Source of the DNA: Anolis sagrei
Lineage: Eukaryota > Chordata > Lepidosauria > Squamata > Anolidae
DNA length: 64,000 bases
Assembly (NCBI RefSeq): GCF_037176765.1
Contig: NC_090025.1
Span: 176,064,040-176,128,039, forward strand
Reading direction: 5' to 3'
Shown here: in pieces, positions 45,097 through 57,307 of the stretch
Layout of the letters: every line of letters starts with the position of its first letter
Numbering within the stretch: position 1 is the stretch's first letter
Notes under the pieces: model-generated
The model's input: the letters and a program-made list of their open reading frames with translations, nothing else
Told to the model about the DNA's origin: nothing
Databases searched by the model: none
Position numbers and translations under genes: made by a program

Positions 45097-45760
45097 CCAA
45101 TTCCAAAGCGTTGGCGGGTGACATGAATGTGACTTTAGTGTCCCATTAAGGAAAGAACAGCTTGTTTTATTATAGGAGGAAAGCCTTTCTACTCGTGCTT
45201 ATAATACTATTCTGTTCCATTGTGAATCACAGAGAAAGACCAACTGGTTTTACCTGTCCTGGAACAACGGCAATGTCCTTTGTCTGTCCACACCCAGTAA
45301 TAATATATATTCGATGGCTCTTTTTTCGAATTGCCAAATGCTCTTTGGACCCAAGTCAGATTTAATTTTAACCTGATGTACTGTGGTTCCAAAGAAGTTG
45401 GGGAGTAGAATTTACTTATATTCAAATACAATCTTTTTTGTTATATGGAACAATAAACTCAAGCCTAATTTTAAGAAACAAACAGGAAGTTGGCAATATG
45501 AACTCTTGCGAGCCAAAGGTATCGGACTAACAGAAATGTAGTGCCCGAGCCAAGAGATTTGCTACATTGTGAAAATGGGAGGTGTTTTGTTTGTATTACT
45601 CGGGAGCTACAACTTATGTTTGCAGAAAAGCCCAGGTTTAGTCTATTCCATCTCCCACTAAAATAATCAAGGTGAGAATGATTTGTGTACATGCGCCTTT
45701 AAGTTTCCTGTCAATTTATGGCAATTCCATTAATTTTGTAAGCTATTCTTTGATAAAGGA
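45097..45760 (+). other. Intergenic, nothing recognised
   Basis: Unique sequence. AATAAA at 45452-45457 is noted without assignment. Confidence 0.5.
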
Positions 45761-46037
45761 TTTTTTTTTCATGTAAGGAGTGACTTGAGAAACTGCAAGT
45801 CGCTTCTGGTGTGAGAGAATTGGCTGTCTGCAAGGACATTGCCCAATTCTCTTTCCTTTCTCATGGATATTTTGATGGTTTACCATCCTTGTGGGAGGCT
45901 TTTCTTATGTCCCCGCATGGGGAGCTGGAGCTGACAGAGGAAGCTCATCTGTGCTCTCCTCGGATTTGAACCTCTGACCTGTCAGTCTTCAGTCCTGCCG
46001 GCACGAGGGTTTAACTCATTGCACCACCGGGGGTTCC
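45761..46037 (-). repeat. tRNA-derived SINE with poly(A) tail, reverse
   Basis: Poly(T), then GACTTGAGAAACTGCAAGTC and GATTTGAACCTCTGACC, ending CCGGGGGTTCC. Flanks TGATAAAGGA (45751) and TGATAAAGA (46038) are the target duplication. Confidence 0.87.
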
Positions 46038-46084
46038 TGATAAAGATATATTCAAAGGTAGTTTTGATAGTTCATTCCTCTGCA

Positions 46085-46180
46085 TGATAACTTAAAGCAC
46101 CTGTGGTCTCCCATTCTGATACATACCAAGGCTGACCCTGCTTGGCTTCCAAGATCAGTCAGGATCTGGCACTTTGGGAA
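46085..46180 (-). repeat. 5S rRNA-derived SINE head, reverse
   Basis: GGTCTCCCATTCTGATAC, AAGGCTGACCCTGCTTGGCT and TCCAAGATCAGTCAGGATCT are the reverse complement of the 3' half of 5S rRNA, the hallmark of SINE3/AmnSINE-type elements. Confidence 0.72.
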
Positions 46181-46427
46181 GGAAATCTAATTTTGCCTCC
46201 CATAACTTCCTTTCTCATGGATTCCACATGCAAGTTTTAAACTGGGACTGGAGGGATGCAGAGGGAGTGGGAATGCTTTTTGTTTTGTTTTGTTTTGTTT
46301 TTGCAACAGCAAGCCAAGGCTTGTATGTGCCAAGGTGCAGAAAGCATTATTTGCTATTTAAACGTTCTTTGATGTCTGTCCTCTGAGGGTAAACTCTCCC
46401 GAGGCTTGAGGGTGCACAGTTTGGTCT

Positions 46428-46570
46428 CAGAAGCTGTACTTTGCCCACCTCCACACTGGTTTGAGTATTGGATTAGGACTGTGGGAGGTAAGACTGTCTT
46501 GGGCAATAGCAGGTCCCAATTGAACAAACCTTGCCAAGAAACCCATGATAGTTACCTTTATGCTTACTGA
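46428..46570 (+). repeat. MIR-like SINE remnant
   Basis: GGTTTGAGTATTGGATTAGG and CCTTGCCAAGAAACCCATGA match the family at 7705 and 34136. A (TTTTG)n tract is nearby at 46273-46302. Confidence 0.45.
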
Positions 46571-46689
46571 GATTACAATTATCATTGCTGATCTACATGA
46601 TACTGTAATTTAAATGTGAGCATATGCCAACCAGATCGTTGACGTAGCTAAAATGTACAATTCAGAGGAAATGTAAATACACGGAAGGC

Positions 46690-46774
46690 ACTAGCTTTTG
46701 TCTGATTTTAGAAGCTAAACAGAATCAGGCCTGGTTGAGTCCCCTTGTGGAGATAGGGCGGGATATAAATAAAG

Positions 46775-46809
<35 letters not shown>

Positions 46810-46812
46810 ATT
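46690..46812 (+). repeat. LINE 3' tail with (TTG)n
   Basis: TGAGTCCCCTTGTGGAGATA and GGGCGGGATATAAATAAAG, then (TTG)n to 46809. Confidence 0.7.
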
Positions 46813-47394
46813 ACTAGTCATCCCCTGCCACACGTTGCTGTGGCCCAATCTGTGTATATGTGCTTTGGTTGTGTATATATGTGTGCTTGTGTGTGTGTGT
46901 GTGTATAGGTGTATATATGTGTGTGTATATATGTGTGTGTGTATATATTTGTGTATTTGTGTGTTTATATGTGTACATGCATATTGTGTAAATGCATGTG
47001 CTTGTCTATATGCATATTCGTGTGTACATATGTATGTATGTGGATATGTATGTGTGTATCTATATGTATGTGTGTATATGTGTATATTTGTGTGTGTTTG
47101 TGTATGTATGTGTGTGTGTATATATATATACATACATACACACACACACATGTATGTGTGTATGAATGTGTGCATTATATGAGTGTATGTGTATATGTAT
47201 ATATGGTGTATTTGGGGGGGTTTTAAGTCTGCTCCGCTGGGGTTTTGTGTGTATGTGTATGTGTGTGTTTAGGAGTGATGGACACTCATTGGTCTGATAG
47301 GTGTACTGTGTCCAAATTTGGTGTCAACTCGTACAGTAGTTTTTGAGTTATTTTAAACCCACAAATGAACATTGCATTTTTATTTATATAGATT
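46813..47394. repeat. Long GT/TATG-rich variant repeat inside an old transposon
   Basis: Between CATCCCCTGCCACACGTTGC (46819) and GGTGTACTGTGTCCAAATTT (47300) lies about 350 bp of interrupted (TG)n, (TATG)n and (TGTA)n, 46855-47200. Both flanks resemble one unclassified squamate repeat. Confidence 0.65.
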
Positions 47395-47560
47395 TGGATG
47401 GGAAGCTGCCAAACAATACCAGATACTGTAGGTCATATTTCAGAGGAAGGAACTGTCAAAATCACCTCTTGAGTATTCATGGCCCAAAACCCCTATAAAA
47501 TTTAGTGGGGTCATCATAAATCAATAGGTAACTTAAAGTCACACAAATATGATGTGTACT
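47395..47560 (+). repeat. 5S-derived SINE body
   Basis: TGGATGGGAAGCTGCCAAAC matches the 5S-derived TGGATGGGAGACCGCC. Then TCATATTTCAGAGGAAGGAA and GGGGTCATCATAAATCAATA. A sister copy is at 50430-50575. Confidence 0.6.
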
Positions 47561-48585
47561 TCATAAAGATTTAAGAAACCTGATAAAATCGTAGCACATA
47601 CCTTTCTCTCCTTGTTTTCCAGGATGACCACCAGAGGTGCTAAACAGGTTTGGGGGTGGAAGGAGAGGGGAAGAGAAGGGTGAAATTTGTCTTAACAGAT
47701 ACTAATCACTCCCTTGAATGTGACAAAATAATACATGGAAAATAAGGATTTCCCTGCATGTTCTTTCTGAAATAAACTTACATTCATTTAAATAAATGCA
47801 AGTTAAAAGGTAATCAGTTATTAAACCATCCAGTTTCTAAAACAGGAATGGAGATACTGTGATCTTCCAGGGACTGATTATTCCCAGCATCATGCTATTC
47901 ATTAATTATGATAGACAATACTGAAGGATACTAATTCAAATTCATGGCTGTGTCAGTCTGTATTAGCATGCAAAGGGAACCTGCTGCACCTTAACTGGAA
48001 AATATTTGTAGCATAAGATTTTCTAGATTCCATCTTATGATTAAACCACTCCATGATATCTTATACTACAAATTTCTCTGCACACTAGTTAAGGGAGGTG
48101 AGGGCTCCAGAGAAACCCAGTATGTTACAGGTTCCCCATTCCTGTTCAAATATGTTCACAAGCCCTGATATAAAGGAGATGTATGTCTTCCTCTTTGTGA
48201 GAATTAATCCAGAAGTCTTATCTGTTGAAACTTGACTGTGGAATGTGGGATCTGTATCATTGTTTGCAACTGATCATACATTAGGAGGGAGTTTTAGCCG
48301 TCTCTGGCAACAGGCCTTCTTGTAAGCCCCCCAAAAATGAATGAGGGAGAGGCTGAAGCATTGGTTGTACTTAATGGGACACTGAATACTTTGTTCTTTG
48401 TGCCTGAATATAACACACCCAGCACAGAGTAAATCCATTTAACCATCTCTGTTCAGCAGTGCAAAAAAGGTAGTTAAAAAATAATGTGAAGACTTGCATT
48501 TAAATCTGAAAACAGGCTGGTTGTAAATAAACAAGAAATAATGACTATCGCCTGGTGGTTCAATTTAACACTTGTGATCTATGCA
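47561..48585 (+). other. Intergenic, nothing recognised
   Basis: Unique sequence. Confidence 0.5.
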
Positions 48586-48595
48586 GTTGGGACAT

Positions 48596-48979
48596 GTTTG
48601 TTGTTGTTCATTCGTTCATTCATTTCCGACTCTTCGTGACCTCATGGACCAGTCCACGCCAGAGCTCCCTGTCGGTCTTCACCACTCTCAGCTCCTTCAA
48701 GGTCAAGCCAGTCACTTCAAGGATACCATCCATCCATCTTGCCCTTGGTCGGCCACTCTTCCTTTTTCCTTCCATTTTCCCCAGCAAGCTTTCTAAGCTT
48801 TCCTTTCATCTCATGATGTGGCCAAAGTACTTCATCTTGGCCTCTACTATCCTTCGTTCCAATGAGCAGTCGGGTTTTATTTCATGAAGTATGGACTGGT
48901 TGAATCTTCTGGCCGCCCAAGGCACTCTCAGAACTTTCCTCCAACACCACAGTTCAAAAGCATCTATCTTCCTTCGCTC
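48596..48979 (-). mobile_element. Bov-B/RTE LINE 3' end, reverse
   Basis: TTCCGACTCTTCGTGACCTC, CCATCCATCTTGCCCTTGGT and GATGTGGCCAAAGTACTTCA are the reverse of Bov-B coding tail and 3'UTR. A perfect duplication GTTGGGACAT is at 48586-48595 and 48980-48989. Confidence 0.9.
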
Positions 48980-49109
48980 GTTGGGACATAAGTTAATACA
49001 TGTTCATTTAGGCTTCCCATACTGAGCCAGTGGAACACAGAGCAAAGACACACACATCCTGACTGAACTCAGTAGAACTATGATTGACTGTCATAGCATT
49101 ATACTTTTA

Positions 49110-49426
49110 AGGTTAGGTAAAGGTTTTCCCCTGACATTTAGTTCAGTCGTGTCTGACTCTCAGGGGTGGTGCTCATCTCCATTTCTAAGCCGATAAACCA
49201 GCATTGTCCATAGGTCCAAGGCCATGTGGCCGGCATGACTGCCATTACCCTCCTGCCGGAGCGGTACCTATCGATCTGCTTACATTTGCATGTTTACGAA
49301 CTGCTAGGTTGGCAGAACCTGGGGCTAACAGTGGGAGCTCACCCCGCTCCCGGATTTGAACCAGTAACCTTTCGGTCAGCAAGTTCAGTAGCTCAGCAGT
49401 TTAACCCACTGTGCCATTGGGGGCTT
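49110..49426 (-). repeat. Sauria-type SINE, reverse
   Basis: TAAAGGTTTTCCCCTGAC, GTGTCTGACTCTCAGGGG, GTGGCCGGCATGACTGCC and GGATTTGAACCAGTAACC. Flanked by CTTTTAAGG and CTTTTAAAG. Confidence 0.88.
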
Positions 49427-50429
49427 TTAAAGCCAGTTAATTGATTTTATTTCAGGGTCTAATTGCACTAAAGAGTAGTGTTGAGCAAACAATTGTACTC
49501 ATGTCCTTGGAGTTGGCAAACCTGGCTCTGTTGGGTGCTTTTAGGATATCATTATTGCAAAACAGTTCCTATTATGTACTCTGCAAATTAAAGACTGGGC
49601 TAGCTCCCAGTCTTGCTCTTCTTTTAATATACAGCAGATTGCCTGCCTTAAAAAAAAGATCTGTGTGTATCCTTGAAATCTCTCTCCTCTACTACCCTAA
49701 AAAAGAAAATTGAACTAAAAGGAGCTCGATAGCTAGTTGGATAATAAGGTATGTTTAATGATATCACATACTCATAATGCAACATATATAGCTTTCCTCA
49801 GCACATAAAGTGTTATATTTTGCTTCCAAGTCTAGATCCAGGCAATGTGGAAATGCCTTAATTTTTTTTCCTGACAGCAATTCAGACTATCCCACAATGC
49901 ACATTAAATATTATATCTTTCTTCGTTCTTGTTAGGACAAATCAGAAGTTCTGTTGTCTGCGTTTTTGCTCTTTGAGCTCATTGTTATATTTTACATTTG
50001 GAGACAGCTTTCCTGGGTCAGCAGCTTTGCACCGGGAAGTACAATTGTAAAGAACAATTCATCTGTGTTTGATGGATAATAGCTGATTCCTCTTGTGTGG
50101 GAACCTTTATATGAGGGATTTTGTTGTGCTGGCTGGCGGATTTCCACATAAGGAGAGCCGCACCCAGTACAGGCCACCTTGAATCTGAACCCAGCTGTAT
50201 TGCATTGGGTTCCATTGAAATGTTTGTAGAGTTTATTGTTGCCATTATTTACTCTTTGGAGCAATAGAAAGTGGAAATGACCTGCTAAGGTGGCAAAGAG
50301 CTGATACTCCTTCATTCAGAGGAAAAATATGTACAGACATGCACTCATGTGTTAAGCTACCCATATTTCTAAACAGCAGTAAAGAACAGTTGAAATTCAT
50401 GATAACAGTGAGGAAGTAGCTATTAGTAC
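49427..50429 (+). other. Intergenic, nothing recognised
   Basis: Unique sequence. Short open frames show no family motifs. Confidence 0.5.
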
Positions 50430-50575
50430 TTGGATAGGAGACTGCCAATGAATACCAATTGCAGAAGGCTATATTTCAGAATAAGGAACTAGCAAAACCA
50501 TATCTGGGTATTCCTTGCCTAAGAAAGTCCTAAAATTATTGGTTTCCATAAGTCAACAGGCAACTTGAAGGTACA
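50430..50575 (+). repeat. 5S-derived SINE body
   Basis: TTGGATAGGAGACTGCCAAT, GGAACTAGCAAAACCATATC and CATAAGTCAACAGGCAACTT, followed by a (CA)n tract. Confidence 0.6.
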
Positions 50576-51089
50576 CACACACACACACATACACAGGTAT
50601 AGAATTACTTTACAGATTAAAATTAGGGAAATCCCCATAACTAAATTCAACATGAAATTACAATATAGTAAGATCCCCATAACTGTGGCACTTGAATCCA
50701 TGATTTCACCCATGCCCATGTGGTATGCATTGCTTGGAGGACCAAGCAAATTCTTAAAGTAGATACTTCTCTAGGAATCTCTAGATTCTCTAATGTAATT
50801 CTATATTATGCTGGAACCAGAAGTCAAGTAATTTAATGGTGTTCGGTTCAGTCAGTTTCAGGTAACCTAATTCTAGCAAGGAACATATGGACTGTAGATG
50901 CAGTGAGGGTCTTGCTGTACATAATGTAAACAACCTAAAGTAGAAGTATTATGTAAGAAGGGTTTTTACTGTCAAATAGCAGTAAAAATCAGTCACCATT
51001 CAATTAAAAGCTAGAATTCATAAATACATTTTGAAAAGTTAGCAACATTTGTTGAGCATGCATGGCAGCTCATAGGACAAAAGCAAGCA
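50576..51089 (+). other. Intergenic, nothing recognised
   Basis: Unique sequence. Confidence 0.5.
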
Positions 51090-51335
51090 GTAGGTTGTGA
51101 GTTTTCCGAGCTGTATGGTCATCTTCCAGAAGCATTCTCTCCTGATGTTTCACCTGCATCTATGGCAGGCATCCTCAGGCGTTGTGAGGACCTTACAACT
51201 TCTGAGCATGCCTGCCATAGATGCAGGCGAAACGTCAGAAGAGAATGCTTCTGGAACATGGCCATACAGCCAGGAAAACTCACAACAACCTAGTGATCCT
51301 GGCCATGAAAGCCTTCAATAATACAAAAACAAACA
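51090..51335. mobile_element. Penelope-like inverted module pair, no spacer
   Basis: Reverse copy 51090-51190 (GTGAGTTTTCCGAGCTGTAT, CCTGATGTTTCACCTGCATC) meets a forward copy 51190-51335 (CTGAGCATGCCTGCCATAG, GAACATGGCCATACAGCC, GCCATGAAAGCCTTCAATAA). Confidence 0.78.
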
Positions 51336-52544
51336 GTGTTTTGTACAGGTGATTGTTTAACACTACCTTTTATGGAGTGTGACACCTACTGGCGATTAAA
51401 CAGAAATCTTGTTGATGCAAAATAATGTAATGTAATAAAAAATAAATGGTATTGGCCAATGTATTATGTAACAGCACTTTGAAAAGAAAAAACAGTCTAA
51501 AGACCAGTTTCTAAATCTAATCTGGATTTAGTGGTATAGCAACCAAGGCTGTGCTGAAGGAGTCATGGATTTGTACTATTTTGATACCAGATAGAAACTC
51601 CAACTATATTCCTTAAAGTATTTCTGCAACTCTCCCAGAAGTGGGTGCCTAATGGTCAACTGAAGTGGATGAGAAACTCATTTGATGCACATTCTGATAA
51701 GAACATTTCCAAAATTTGTGGTTTTCCTCCATAACAGATTTTAAAAAATAAATCATTCTCTTTGAAAACTCATAATTGGCAGTGATGACCTTTCTTGGGA
51801 CATCACTGCCAATGTATTGGATTCCTTTATGTTTTATTTGTCAATGTCTTGCATTATCCATTATATAGAGTATCTCACATCCCCATGAACTTTAACAAAC
51901 CCGAGCAGGTCTGCAAGGACAGCAACTGTGCAAACATGGAATTATTCGGAATAGTCTCTTATCTGATCGAGACAGAACAGGCTATCCACAGGTTCAATGT
52001 GTCGTTTTTCTATGCTCTTTTCACATACTTGCTTTTATTTCACTAACATGCCTTCTCACAGTTTTGTGTAGATACTTTTGTAGATTTGTTTTCAGAAGTT
52101 TCTGTGGATTCTACTCCACCTCTTTGGCTACATGAAGTAGCGGACAAGAAGCAGCAAATGCTTACATGTGAGGCGGGATGTCAGGCATTGTTCTAGGTAC
52201 ATGTTTTTACATCATATTTTACATGTATTAGTCTTTCCCTCAAATGAGATATGATAATTGTCCTGCCCTTCGGTTTTGGCACAAAACACAGACATGTGAT
52301 CCATGTGACTTTATATGGAAACCTACTGATCAAAGCAATCCTATTGTTTTTATTATTAGAGTTGTATCTTATGATCTGTTGTGTGTAGTATCAGATCTGT
52401 ACTGGTGTACATACAGTTAATGCAGCCAAATCCAATATGCTAAAAAAAACCACCCCTATTTTCACACTTGGGCTCAGACTGTCAGCTGTGGAACTGATGT
52501 TCCCCGTTTCAAATCTCATTGTTATTGTTCTTATGTAGCTTTAC
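51336..52544 (+). other. Intergenic, nothing recognised
   Basis: Unique AT-rich sequence. It holds a 13-bp perfect inverted repeat at 51775-51813. Confidence 0.5.
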
Positions 52545-52689
52545 ATTAGCCCCAGCACATGGTGGCTCTATTGTAAGAGGTCCTTGCCAAGACTGACTTA
52601 TTCAGAAGAAGCTTGCCATTGCTGTCTTCTAAATCTGAGAGAGTGCAACTTGTCAAAGGTTGCCCAGTAGGTTTCTATGACCTTCCATG
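52545..52689 (-). repeat. MIR-like SINE remnant, reverse
   Basis: AGGTTGCCCAGTAGGTTTC and TCTGAGAGAGTGCAAC are the reversed core of the tRNA-derived SINE family seen elsewhere in the window. Confidence 0.45.
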
Positions 52690-53135
52690 ACAAGCTGGAA
52701 GGTGCCCAAAGGAGGGCGACTAAAAACAAAGGTTTGGAGACCATTCCCTATGAGGAGCATCTTAAACAGCTGGGTATGTTTAGCCTGCTGAAGAGATGGT
52801 TGAGAGGAGAGATGATAGCCATGTATAAATATGTAAAAAGATGTCATGAAGAAAAGAGAGCAGGCTTTTTTCTGCTATCCTGGAAACTAGGAGCAATTGG
52901 TCCAAGTTATAGAAAAGGAAATTCCACCTGAACATTAGGAAGGGTCTCTTGACTGTAAGAGCTGTTCAGCAGTGGGACTCTCTGTCTCAGAATGTAGTGG
53001 AAGCTCCTTCCTTGGAGACTTATAAACAGAGGCTGAGTGGGTATGTCAGAGGTACTTTAATTGTGCTTTTCTTGCATGGCAGGGGATTGGACTGGATGGC
53101 CCATGTGGTCTCTTCCAACTCTATGATTCTATGAC
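52690..53135 (+). mobile_element. CR1 LINE 3' end
   Basis: Encodes KLEGAQRRATKNKGLETIPY, EEHLKQLGMFSLLKRWLRGE and, after a frame change, AVQQWDSLSQNVVEAPSLET. It ends GGACTGGATGGCCCATGTGG and ATTCTATGA. Confidence 0.9.
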
Positions 53136-54523
53136 CTAGCAGGGATTAAAATGCTCATGTCCTTGGCCACAGCTACACTGACCAGATATCCCAAAGGATG
53201 GGTGAATCAGCTCTGTGATGGATGATTTGGGTTAATGCAGGCCACTTAATGTAGCCTTGAACTACATTAACCAAAGTTGTGAGTTGCTCCAAGAACCCAA
53301 AGCAAACCATTACTTTGAGCCCATGTATGGAATTGGTTCTGGTTCTCAGACAGAACTGGCCACAACTGTTTACATAGCCACCCCATATTCCCAGGCGCGG
53401 GCAGTCCGGAGATGTGGGATGGTACTTACCATTCCCTATTTCAAGAATTCTCAACTTTTGTTGAGTGAAGGCAGAAATAATGAGTAATAGGAAGTTGCTG
53501 AGACAGTCAGCATTAATGACTTTCTGAAAAGTGGAGTTCAGGTTGTGTCAACCTGTCAACATGTTGAACTGTTCTGTACCTGGTTCAATGAAGAGCCAAA
53601 TATTCTCACACACATTTCAAACATCGGCACAGAAAAGGCAAAACATGTCAGAACAACCATAGGACCAGTTCGACATATCCCAGGTTCAGCACAAGTTCAT
53701 TATGTTACAATGAACCTATCAATCCCTCCTAAGGCAGTTTTGTCCTGCTTTAAGCTGTAATGAAGACCTTGATAATGTGTGGAGATTTCTTATTGATCCC
53801 TTCTTTTCATCCAGTTTTCAAATAATTCCCACTATATTTGAAATATCCGTTAGCACTCCCTCTAATGTGAACAATACATTTAGGCTTGATAATGAATAGT
53901 ATCTTGGACTAATATTTTGGCACTCCGAAGTTACACCCAAATGTAAACAACTTCCCATGCAACTAGCCTTAATCTGTCACTGTGAAGTCTAGATATGGGA
54001 AGGCCTTGGTACTAAAATATTTTTTTAGTACATAAAATATTTTTTTAGTTCTTTTACTTTGTTATCTCCATGACATGACCTTGGAGTACCTAACTTTATC
54101 GACATTGCTTTTCTTCAGTACAAACCCTACTCTGCTTAAACTTCTCATGTCTATGTTGAATTTGAATCGAGATGTTAATGCTGATTCAGAAGGGAGTCTT
54201 TTCGTCCTTAAAATAATGAGGGCATCAACTTGTGATACTGCATTCCAAGATAGTGCTGTGCCCTTTCGGGATTGGAGTGGGCAGAAGACTACAATTGGCA
54301 CAACAAGAAAGTAATGAAATGCAATTGGTAAAGAGGAGGTATGTATTCATGTGAGGTGAGGAAAGAATGGCATAACTATTCTTTGAAAACATGGGAGCAA
54401 AGTTCCCAGAAGTATGGTTGAAGGTGAATTTGTACATTCAATTTTCATTGATTTATATGTTGCCCTTCTCCCAACATGAGACCCTACCCTACTTTGAGCA
54501 GGTTAGGAAATTTATCTGGCTAA
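53136..54523 (+). other. Intergenic, nothing recognised
   Basis: Unique sequence without supported genes. Confidence 0.5.
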
Positions 54524-55535
54524 GGATGCATATGCACTGTAGATTTAATGGTGTTTGGCTACACTTTTGTAGTTTGGTGAGGCACCAGCCCTCTTTGACA
54601 GGGAAGACTTTGTTTATTTATTTTATCAGAAGCAAACCAAGGATACAGTTGTAATGTATTTAAAAAAACACAAAGTTTAAAAACTTGGCATTACAGTATA
54701 TTAAATGTCCTTTGACCAGTAGCTAGCCACTTGGAGTGCTTCTGATGTTGATATAAGGAGGTCCTCCATTGTGCAAGTGGCAGGACTCAGACTGCATTGT
54801 AAAAGTGTCCCTATTTCTTAATGGTTGCTCTGCATCTCATGGTGCCAGATCGCAGTCTGTTGAGTGCCTTCCAAGTCGCCCAGTCTTCTGGGTGCCCAGG
54901 GGGAAGTCTCTAATTTTGCATCAGCCACTGATTGAGGTTTCGGGTTTTTGCCTGCCACTTTTGGACTCTTGCTTGCTGAGGTGTTCCTGCGAGTATCTCT
55001 GTAGATCTTAGAAAACTATTTCTTGATTTAAGGCATTGGCATGCTGGCTGATATCCAAACAGAGGATAGGTCAAAGATGTCACTGATTTGTTCTTTTCAT
55101 TATTGATTGCTACTTCCCGGTGGATGTTAGGTGGTGCAATACCAGCTAAACAGTGTAATTTCTCCAGAGGTGTAGGGCGTAGGCATCCTGTGATAATGTG
55201 GCATGTGTCATTAAGAGCCACATCCACTGTTTTAATGTGGTGAGATGTGTTCCACACTGGGCATGTGTACTCAGCAGCAGAGTAGCAAAGTGCAAGGGCA
55301 GATGTTTTCACTGTGTCTGGTTGTAATCCCCAGGTTATGTCAGTCAGCTTTCCTATGATATTGTTCCTAGCACCCACTTAAGATGGAAAGCACACGTCTG
55401 TATTTTAGATGGATTAGGAATCAGCAGGGAGGCTAATGACCTTATAAAATTACATATCCCATGATGCCATAGCACTGGACCATGGCAGTTAAAGTAATGT
55501 CGAACTTGCTTAATTCGACAGTGTAGATGCACTCT
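54524..55535. mobile_element. hAT-type MITE split by a reverse LINE
   Basis: The left arm 54524-54612 (GCACTGTAGATTTAATGG, TAGTTTGGTGAGGCACCAGC) and right arm 55425-55535 (GACCATGGCAGTTAAAGTAA, CGACAGTGTAGATGC) belong to one palindromic MITE. Confidence 0.65.
54617..55420 (-). mobile_element. LINE 3' part, reverse (family of 21475-21930)
   Basis: On the minus strand it codes LALCYSAAEYTCPVWNTSHH, VDVALNDTCHIITGCLRPTP and LEKLHCLAGIAPPNIHRE, a reverse-transcriptase C-terminal segment. The left end is the reversed AATAAATAAAC tail with TTTATCAGAAGC. Confidence 0.75.
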
Positions 55536-56934
55536 TCGTTAGGTATACCTTCTCATTAAGTAGACTAGGGCAAATATTTCATAGGATGAACCATGTAAAG
55601 ATATTCTCTTCCTACCATTATAGGTGAGTCCAGTTTCTGTGCAGTTCTTTCCCCAATGTACTGCATTGCATTCTCTTTCTGGCATGTACAAGCAGAAACT
55701 CATCACATAAATACACTAATCAGGCCTTCTCTTACGCTTAACTTCGATAATCTGCCACAAATTCAGAATGAGTTGCCATGACTGTTCAGAGCTGATATCA
55801 CACATTTAAAAGATGAGGAATTCAGTGTTCGTGGATAGAAGAAGGGCAATTTCTCTGCAGGGAGACCTGTCATCAGTTTTGTCATCTCTCGTAAACAAAG
55901 TATATAAATCACCTAAACAAGCATGTGGTGTATTTACCAGGATGTTAACAGCCTTGGCCTCTTTAACTCCCCAATGGGATGGCAACAGAGATTAGCTCAT
56001 TCCACAAATTCCAGAAGCCTGATCCATTCATGCAGTTTAAGTCTGTTACTAAACAGAAACATGGAATGTGCAAAAACAGATTGTGGTCATTTTTATTGGT
56101 AAGTAAAAAGGTAATCCTAAAATTTAGCACTCCTTCACTCCCATTCAGGTTGCATTTGATTTAATTCCAGATGAATACATTTAAAACTGTAGCCTTTATT
56201 TCATGCTCTTCTATATTCTTACTATCTGCTTGCATACCACAGGGCAAAAAACCAGCTTGAGAAGGGAAGTAGTGCTAAGGAAAGCATTCGATCTCACTCC
56301 TCGTACCATAGCCTTGGAAATACAGCCATACATTTCTTGCCATTGTCTGTAGTTTGATTCTTATTGTAATAATGTAAAAGGGGAACTGGACTTTTTAAAA
56401 AATCAACCGAAATATGCAATCAAAGCAAAATAGTACCATGTAAAAAGGGAAAATTGAAAATTGGATCATATTTTGGAGTATGGTTTGAAACAAGCAACCT
56501 CTGGTTCTCTCACATGTCAATAGAACTTGGTAAGATTATATAGGTTTGCTGAAGTTAATAAATGGGAGCAAATGAAGACTGAACTCTCCCTAGACTAAAC
56601 TGGGACTGTTGTACTTTGGGTACATCATGAAAGGGCATGGCTCACTAGAAAAGACAATAATGGTTAGGGCGGTATAAAACTCGGAGACTGCATTCCAGGT
56701 GGATAGACTAAATCAAGGAAGCTTTAGCTGTAAACCTATAACATCTGTGCAGGACTGTTGATGAAAGGGTGGATGACTTGGAGGTCTCTGCTCGGGATTC
56801 ATCAGTTTTCTGTAAGTTGTAGTCAGTTTGACTGCAGTTATCCTACATATTTATTGAAAGCAGTATGGTCAATAACTACTCGATAGACAAGGAAACAGGA
56901 GTTTGATTCATCCTCAGTGTCCCTAAGGAGGCCT
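55536..56934 (+). other. Intergenic, nothing recognised
   Basis: Unique sequence. Confidence 0.5.
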
Positions 56935-57268
56935 AGGTAAAGGTAAAGTTTGCCCCCTGACATTAAGTCCAGTCATGTCTGACTCTGGGGTGTGGTGCTC
57001 ATCTCCATTTCTAAGTCAAAGAGTCAGCGTTGTCCATAGACACCTCCAAGGTCATGTGGCCGTCATGACAACATGGAGAGCCGTTACCTTCCCGTCAGAG
57101 CAGTACCTATTAATCTACTCACATTTGCATGTTTTCAAACTGCTAGGTTGGTAGAAGCTAGGGCTGACAGCGGAAGCTCATACTGCTCCCCGGAATCGAA
57201 CCTGTGACCTTTCGGTCAACAAACTCAGCAGCTCAGCGCTTTAACCCACTGTGCCAACTGGGGGCTCC
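56935..57268 (-). repeat. Sauria-type SINE, reverse
   Basis: GGTAAAGGTAAAGTTTGCCC, GTCATGTCTGACTCTGGGG, AAGGTCATGTGGCCGTCATG and GGAATCGAACCTGTGACC. Full length. Confidence 0.92.
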
Positions 57269-57307
57269 AAGGATGCATACTTAAGCTTATTTTATGGTAA
57301 GTCTTCA

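Noticed and set aside
43558-45457. AATAAA at 43558 or 45452 as the PKP2 poly(A) signal
   Set aside because: Both lie 2.5-4.4 kb past the stop and beyond transposons. Nothing in the sequence ties them to PKP2.
46085-46180. A 5S rRNA gene
   Set aside because: Only the diverged 3' half of 5S is present, next to SINE sequence. It is a 5S-derived SINE head, not a functional gene.
46708-47226. Open frames over 100 codons rich in Val, Cys, Tyr or His, Thr
   Set aside because: They translate the GT/TATG microsatellite and the adjacent (TTG)n. No protein family.
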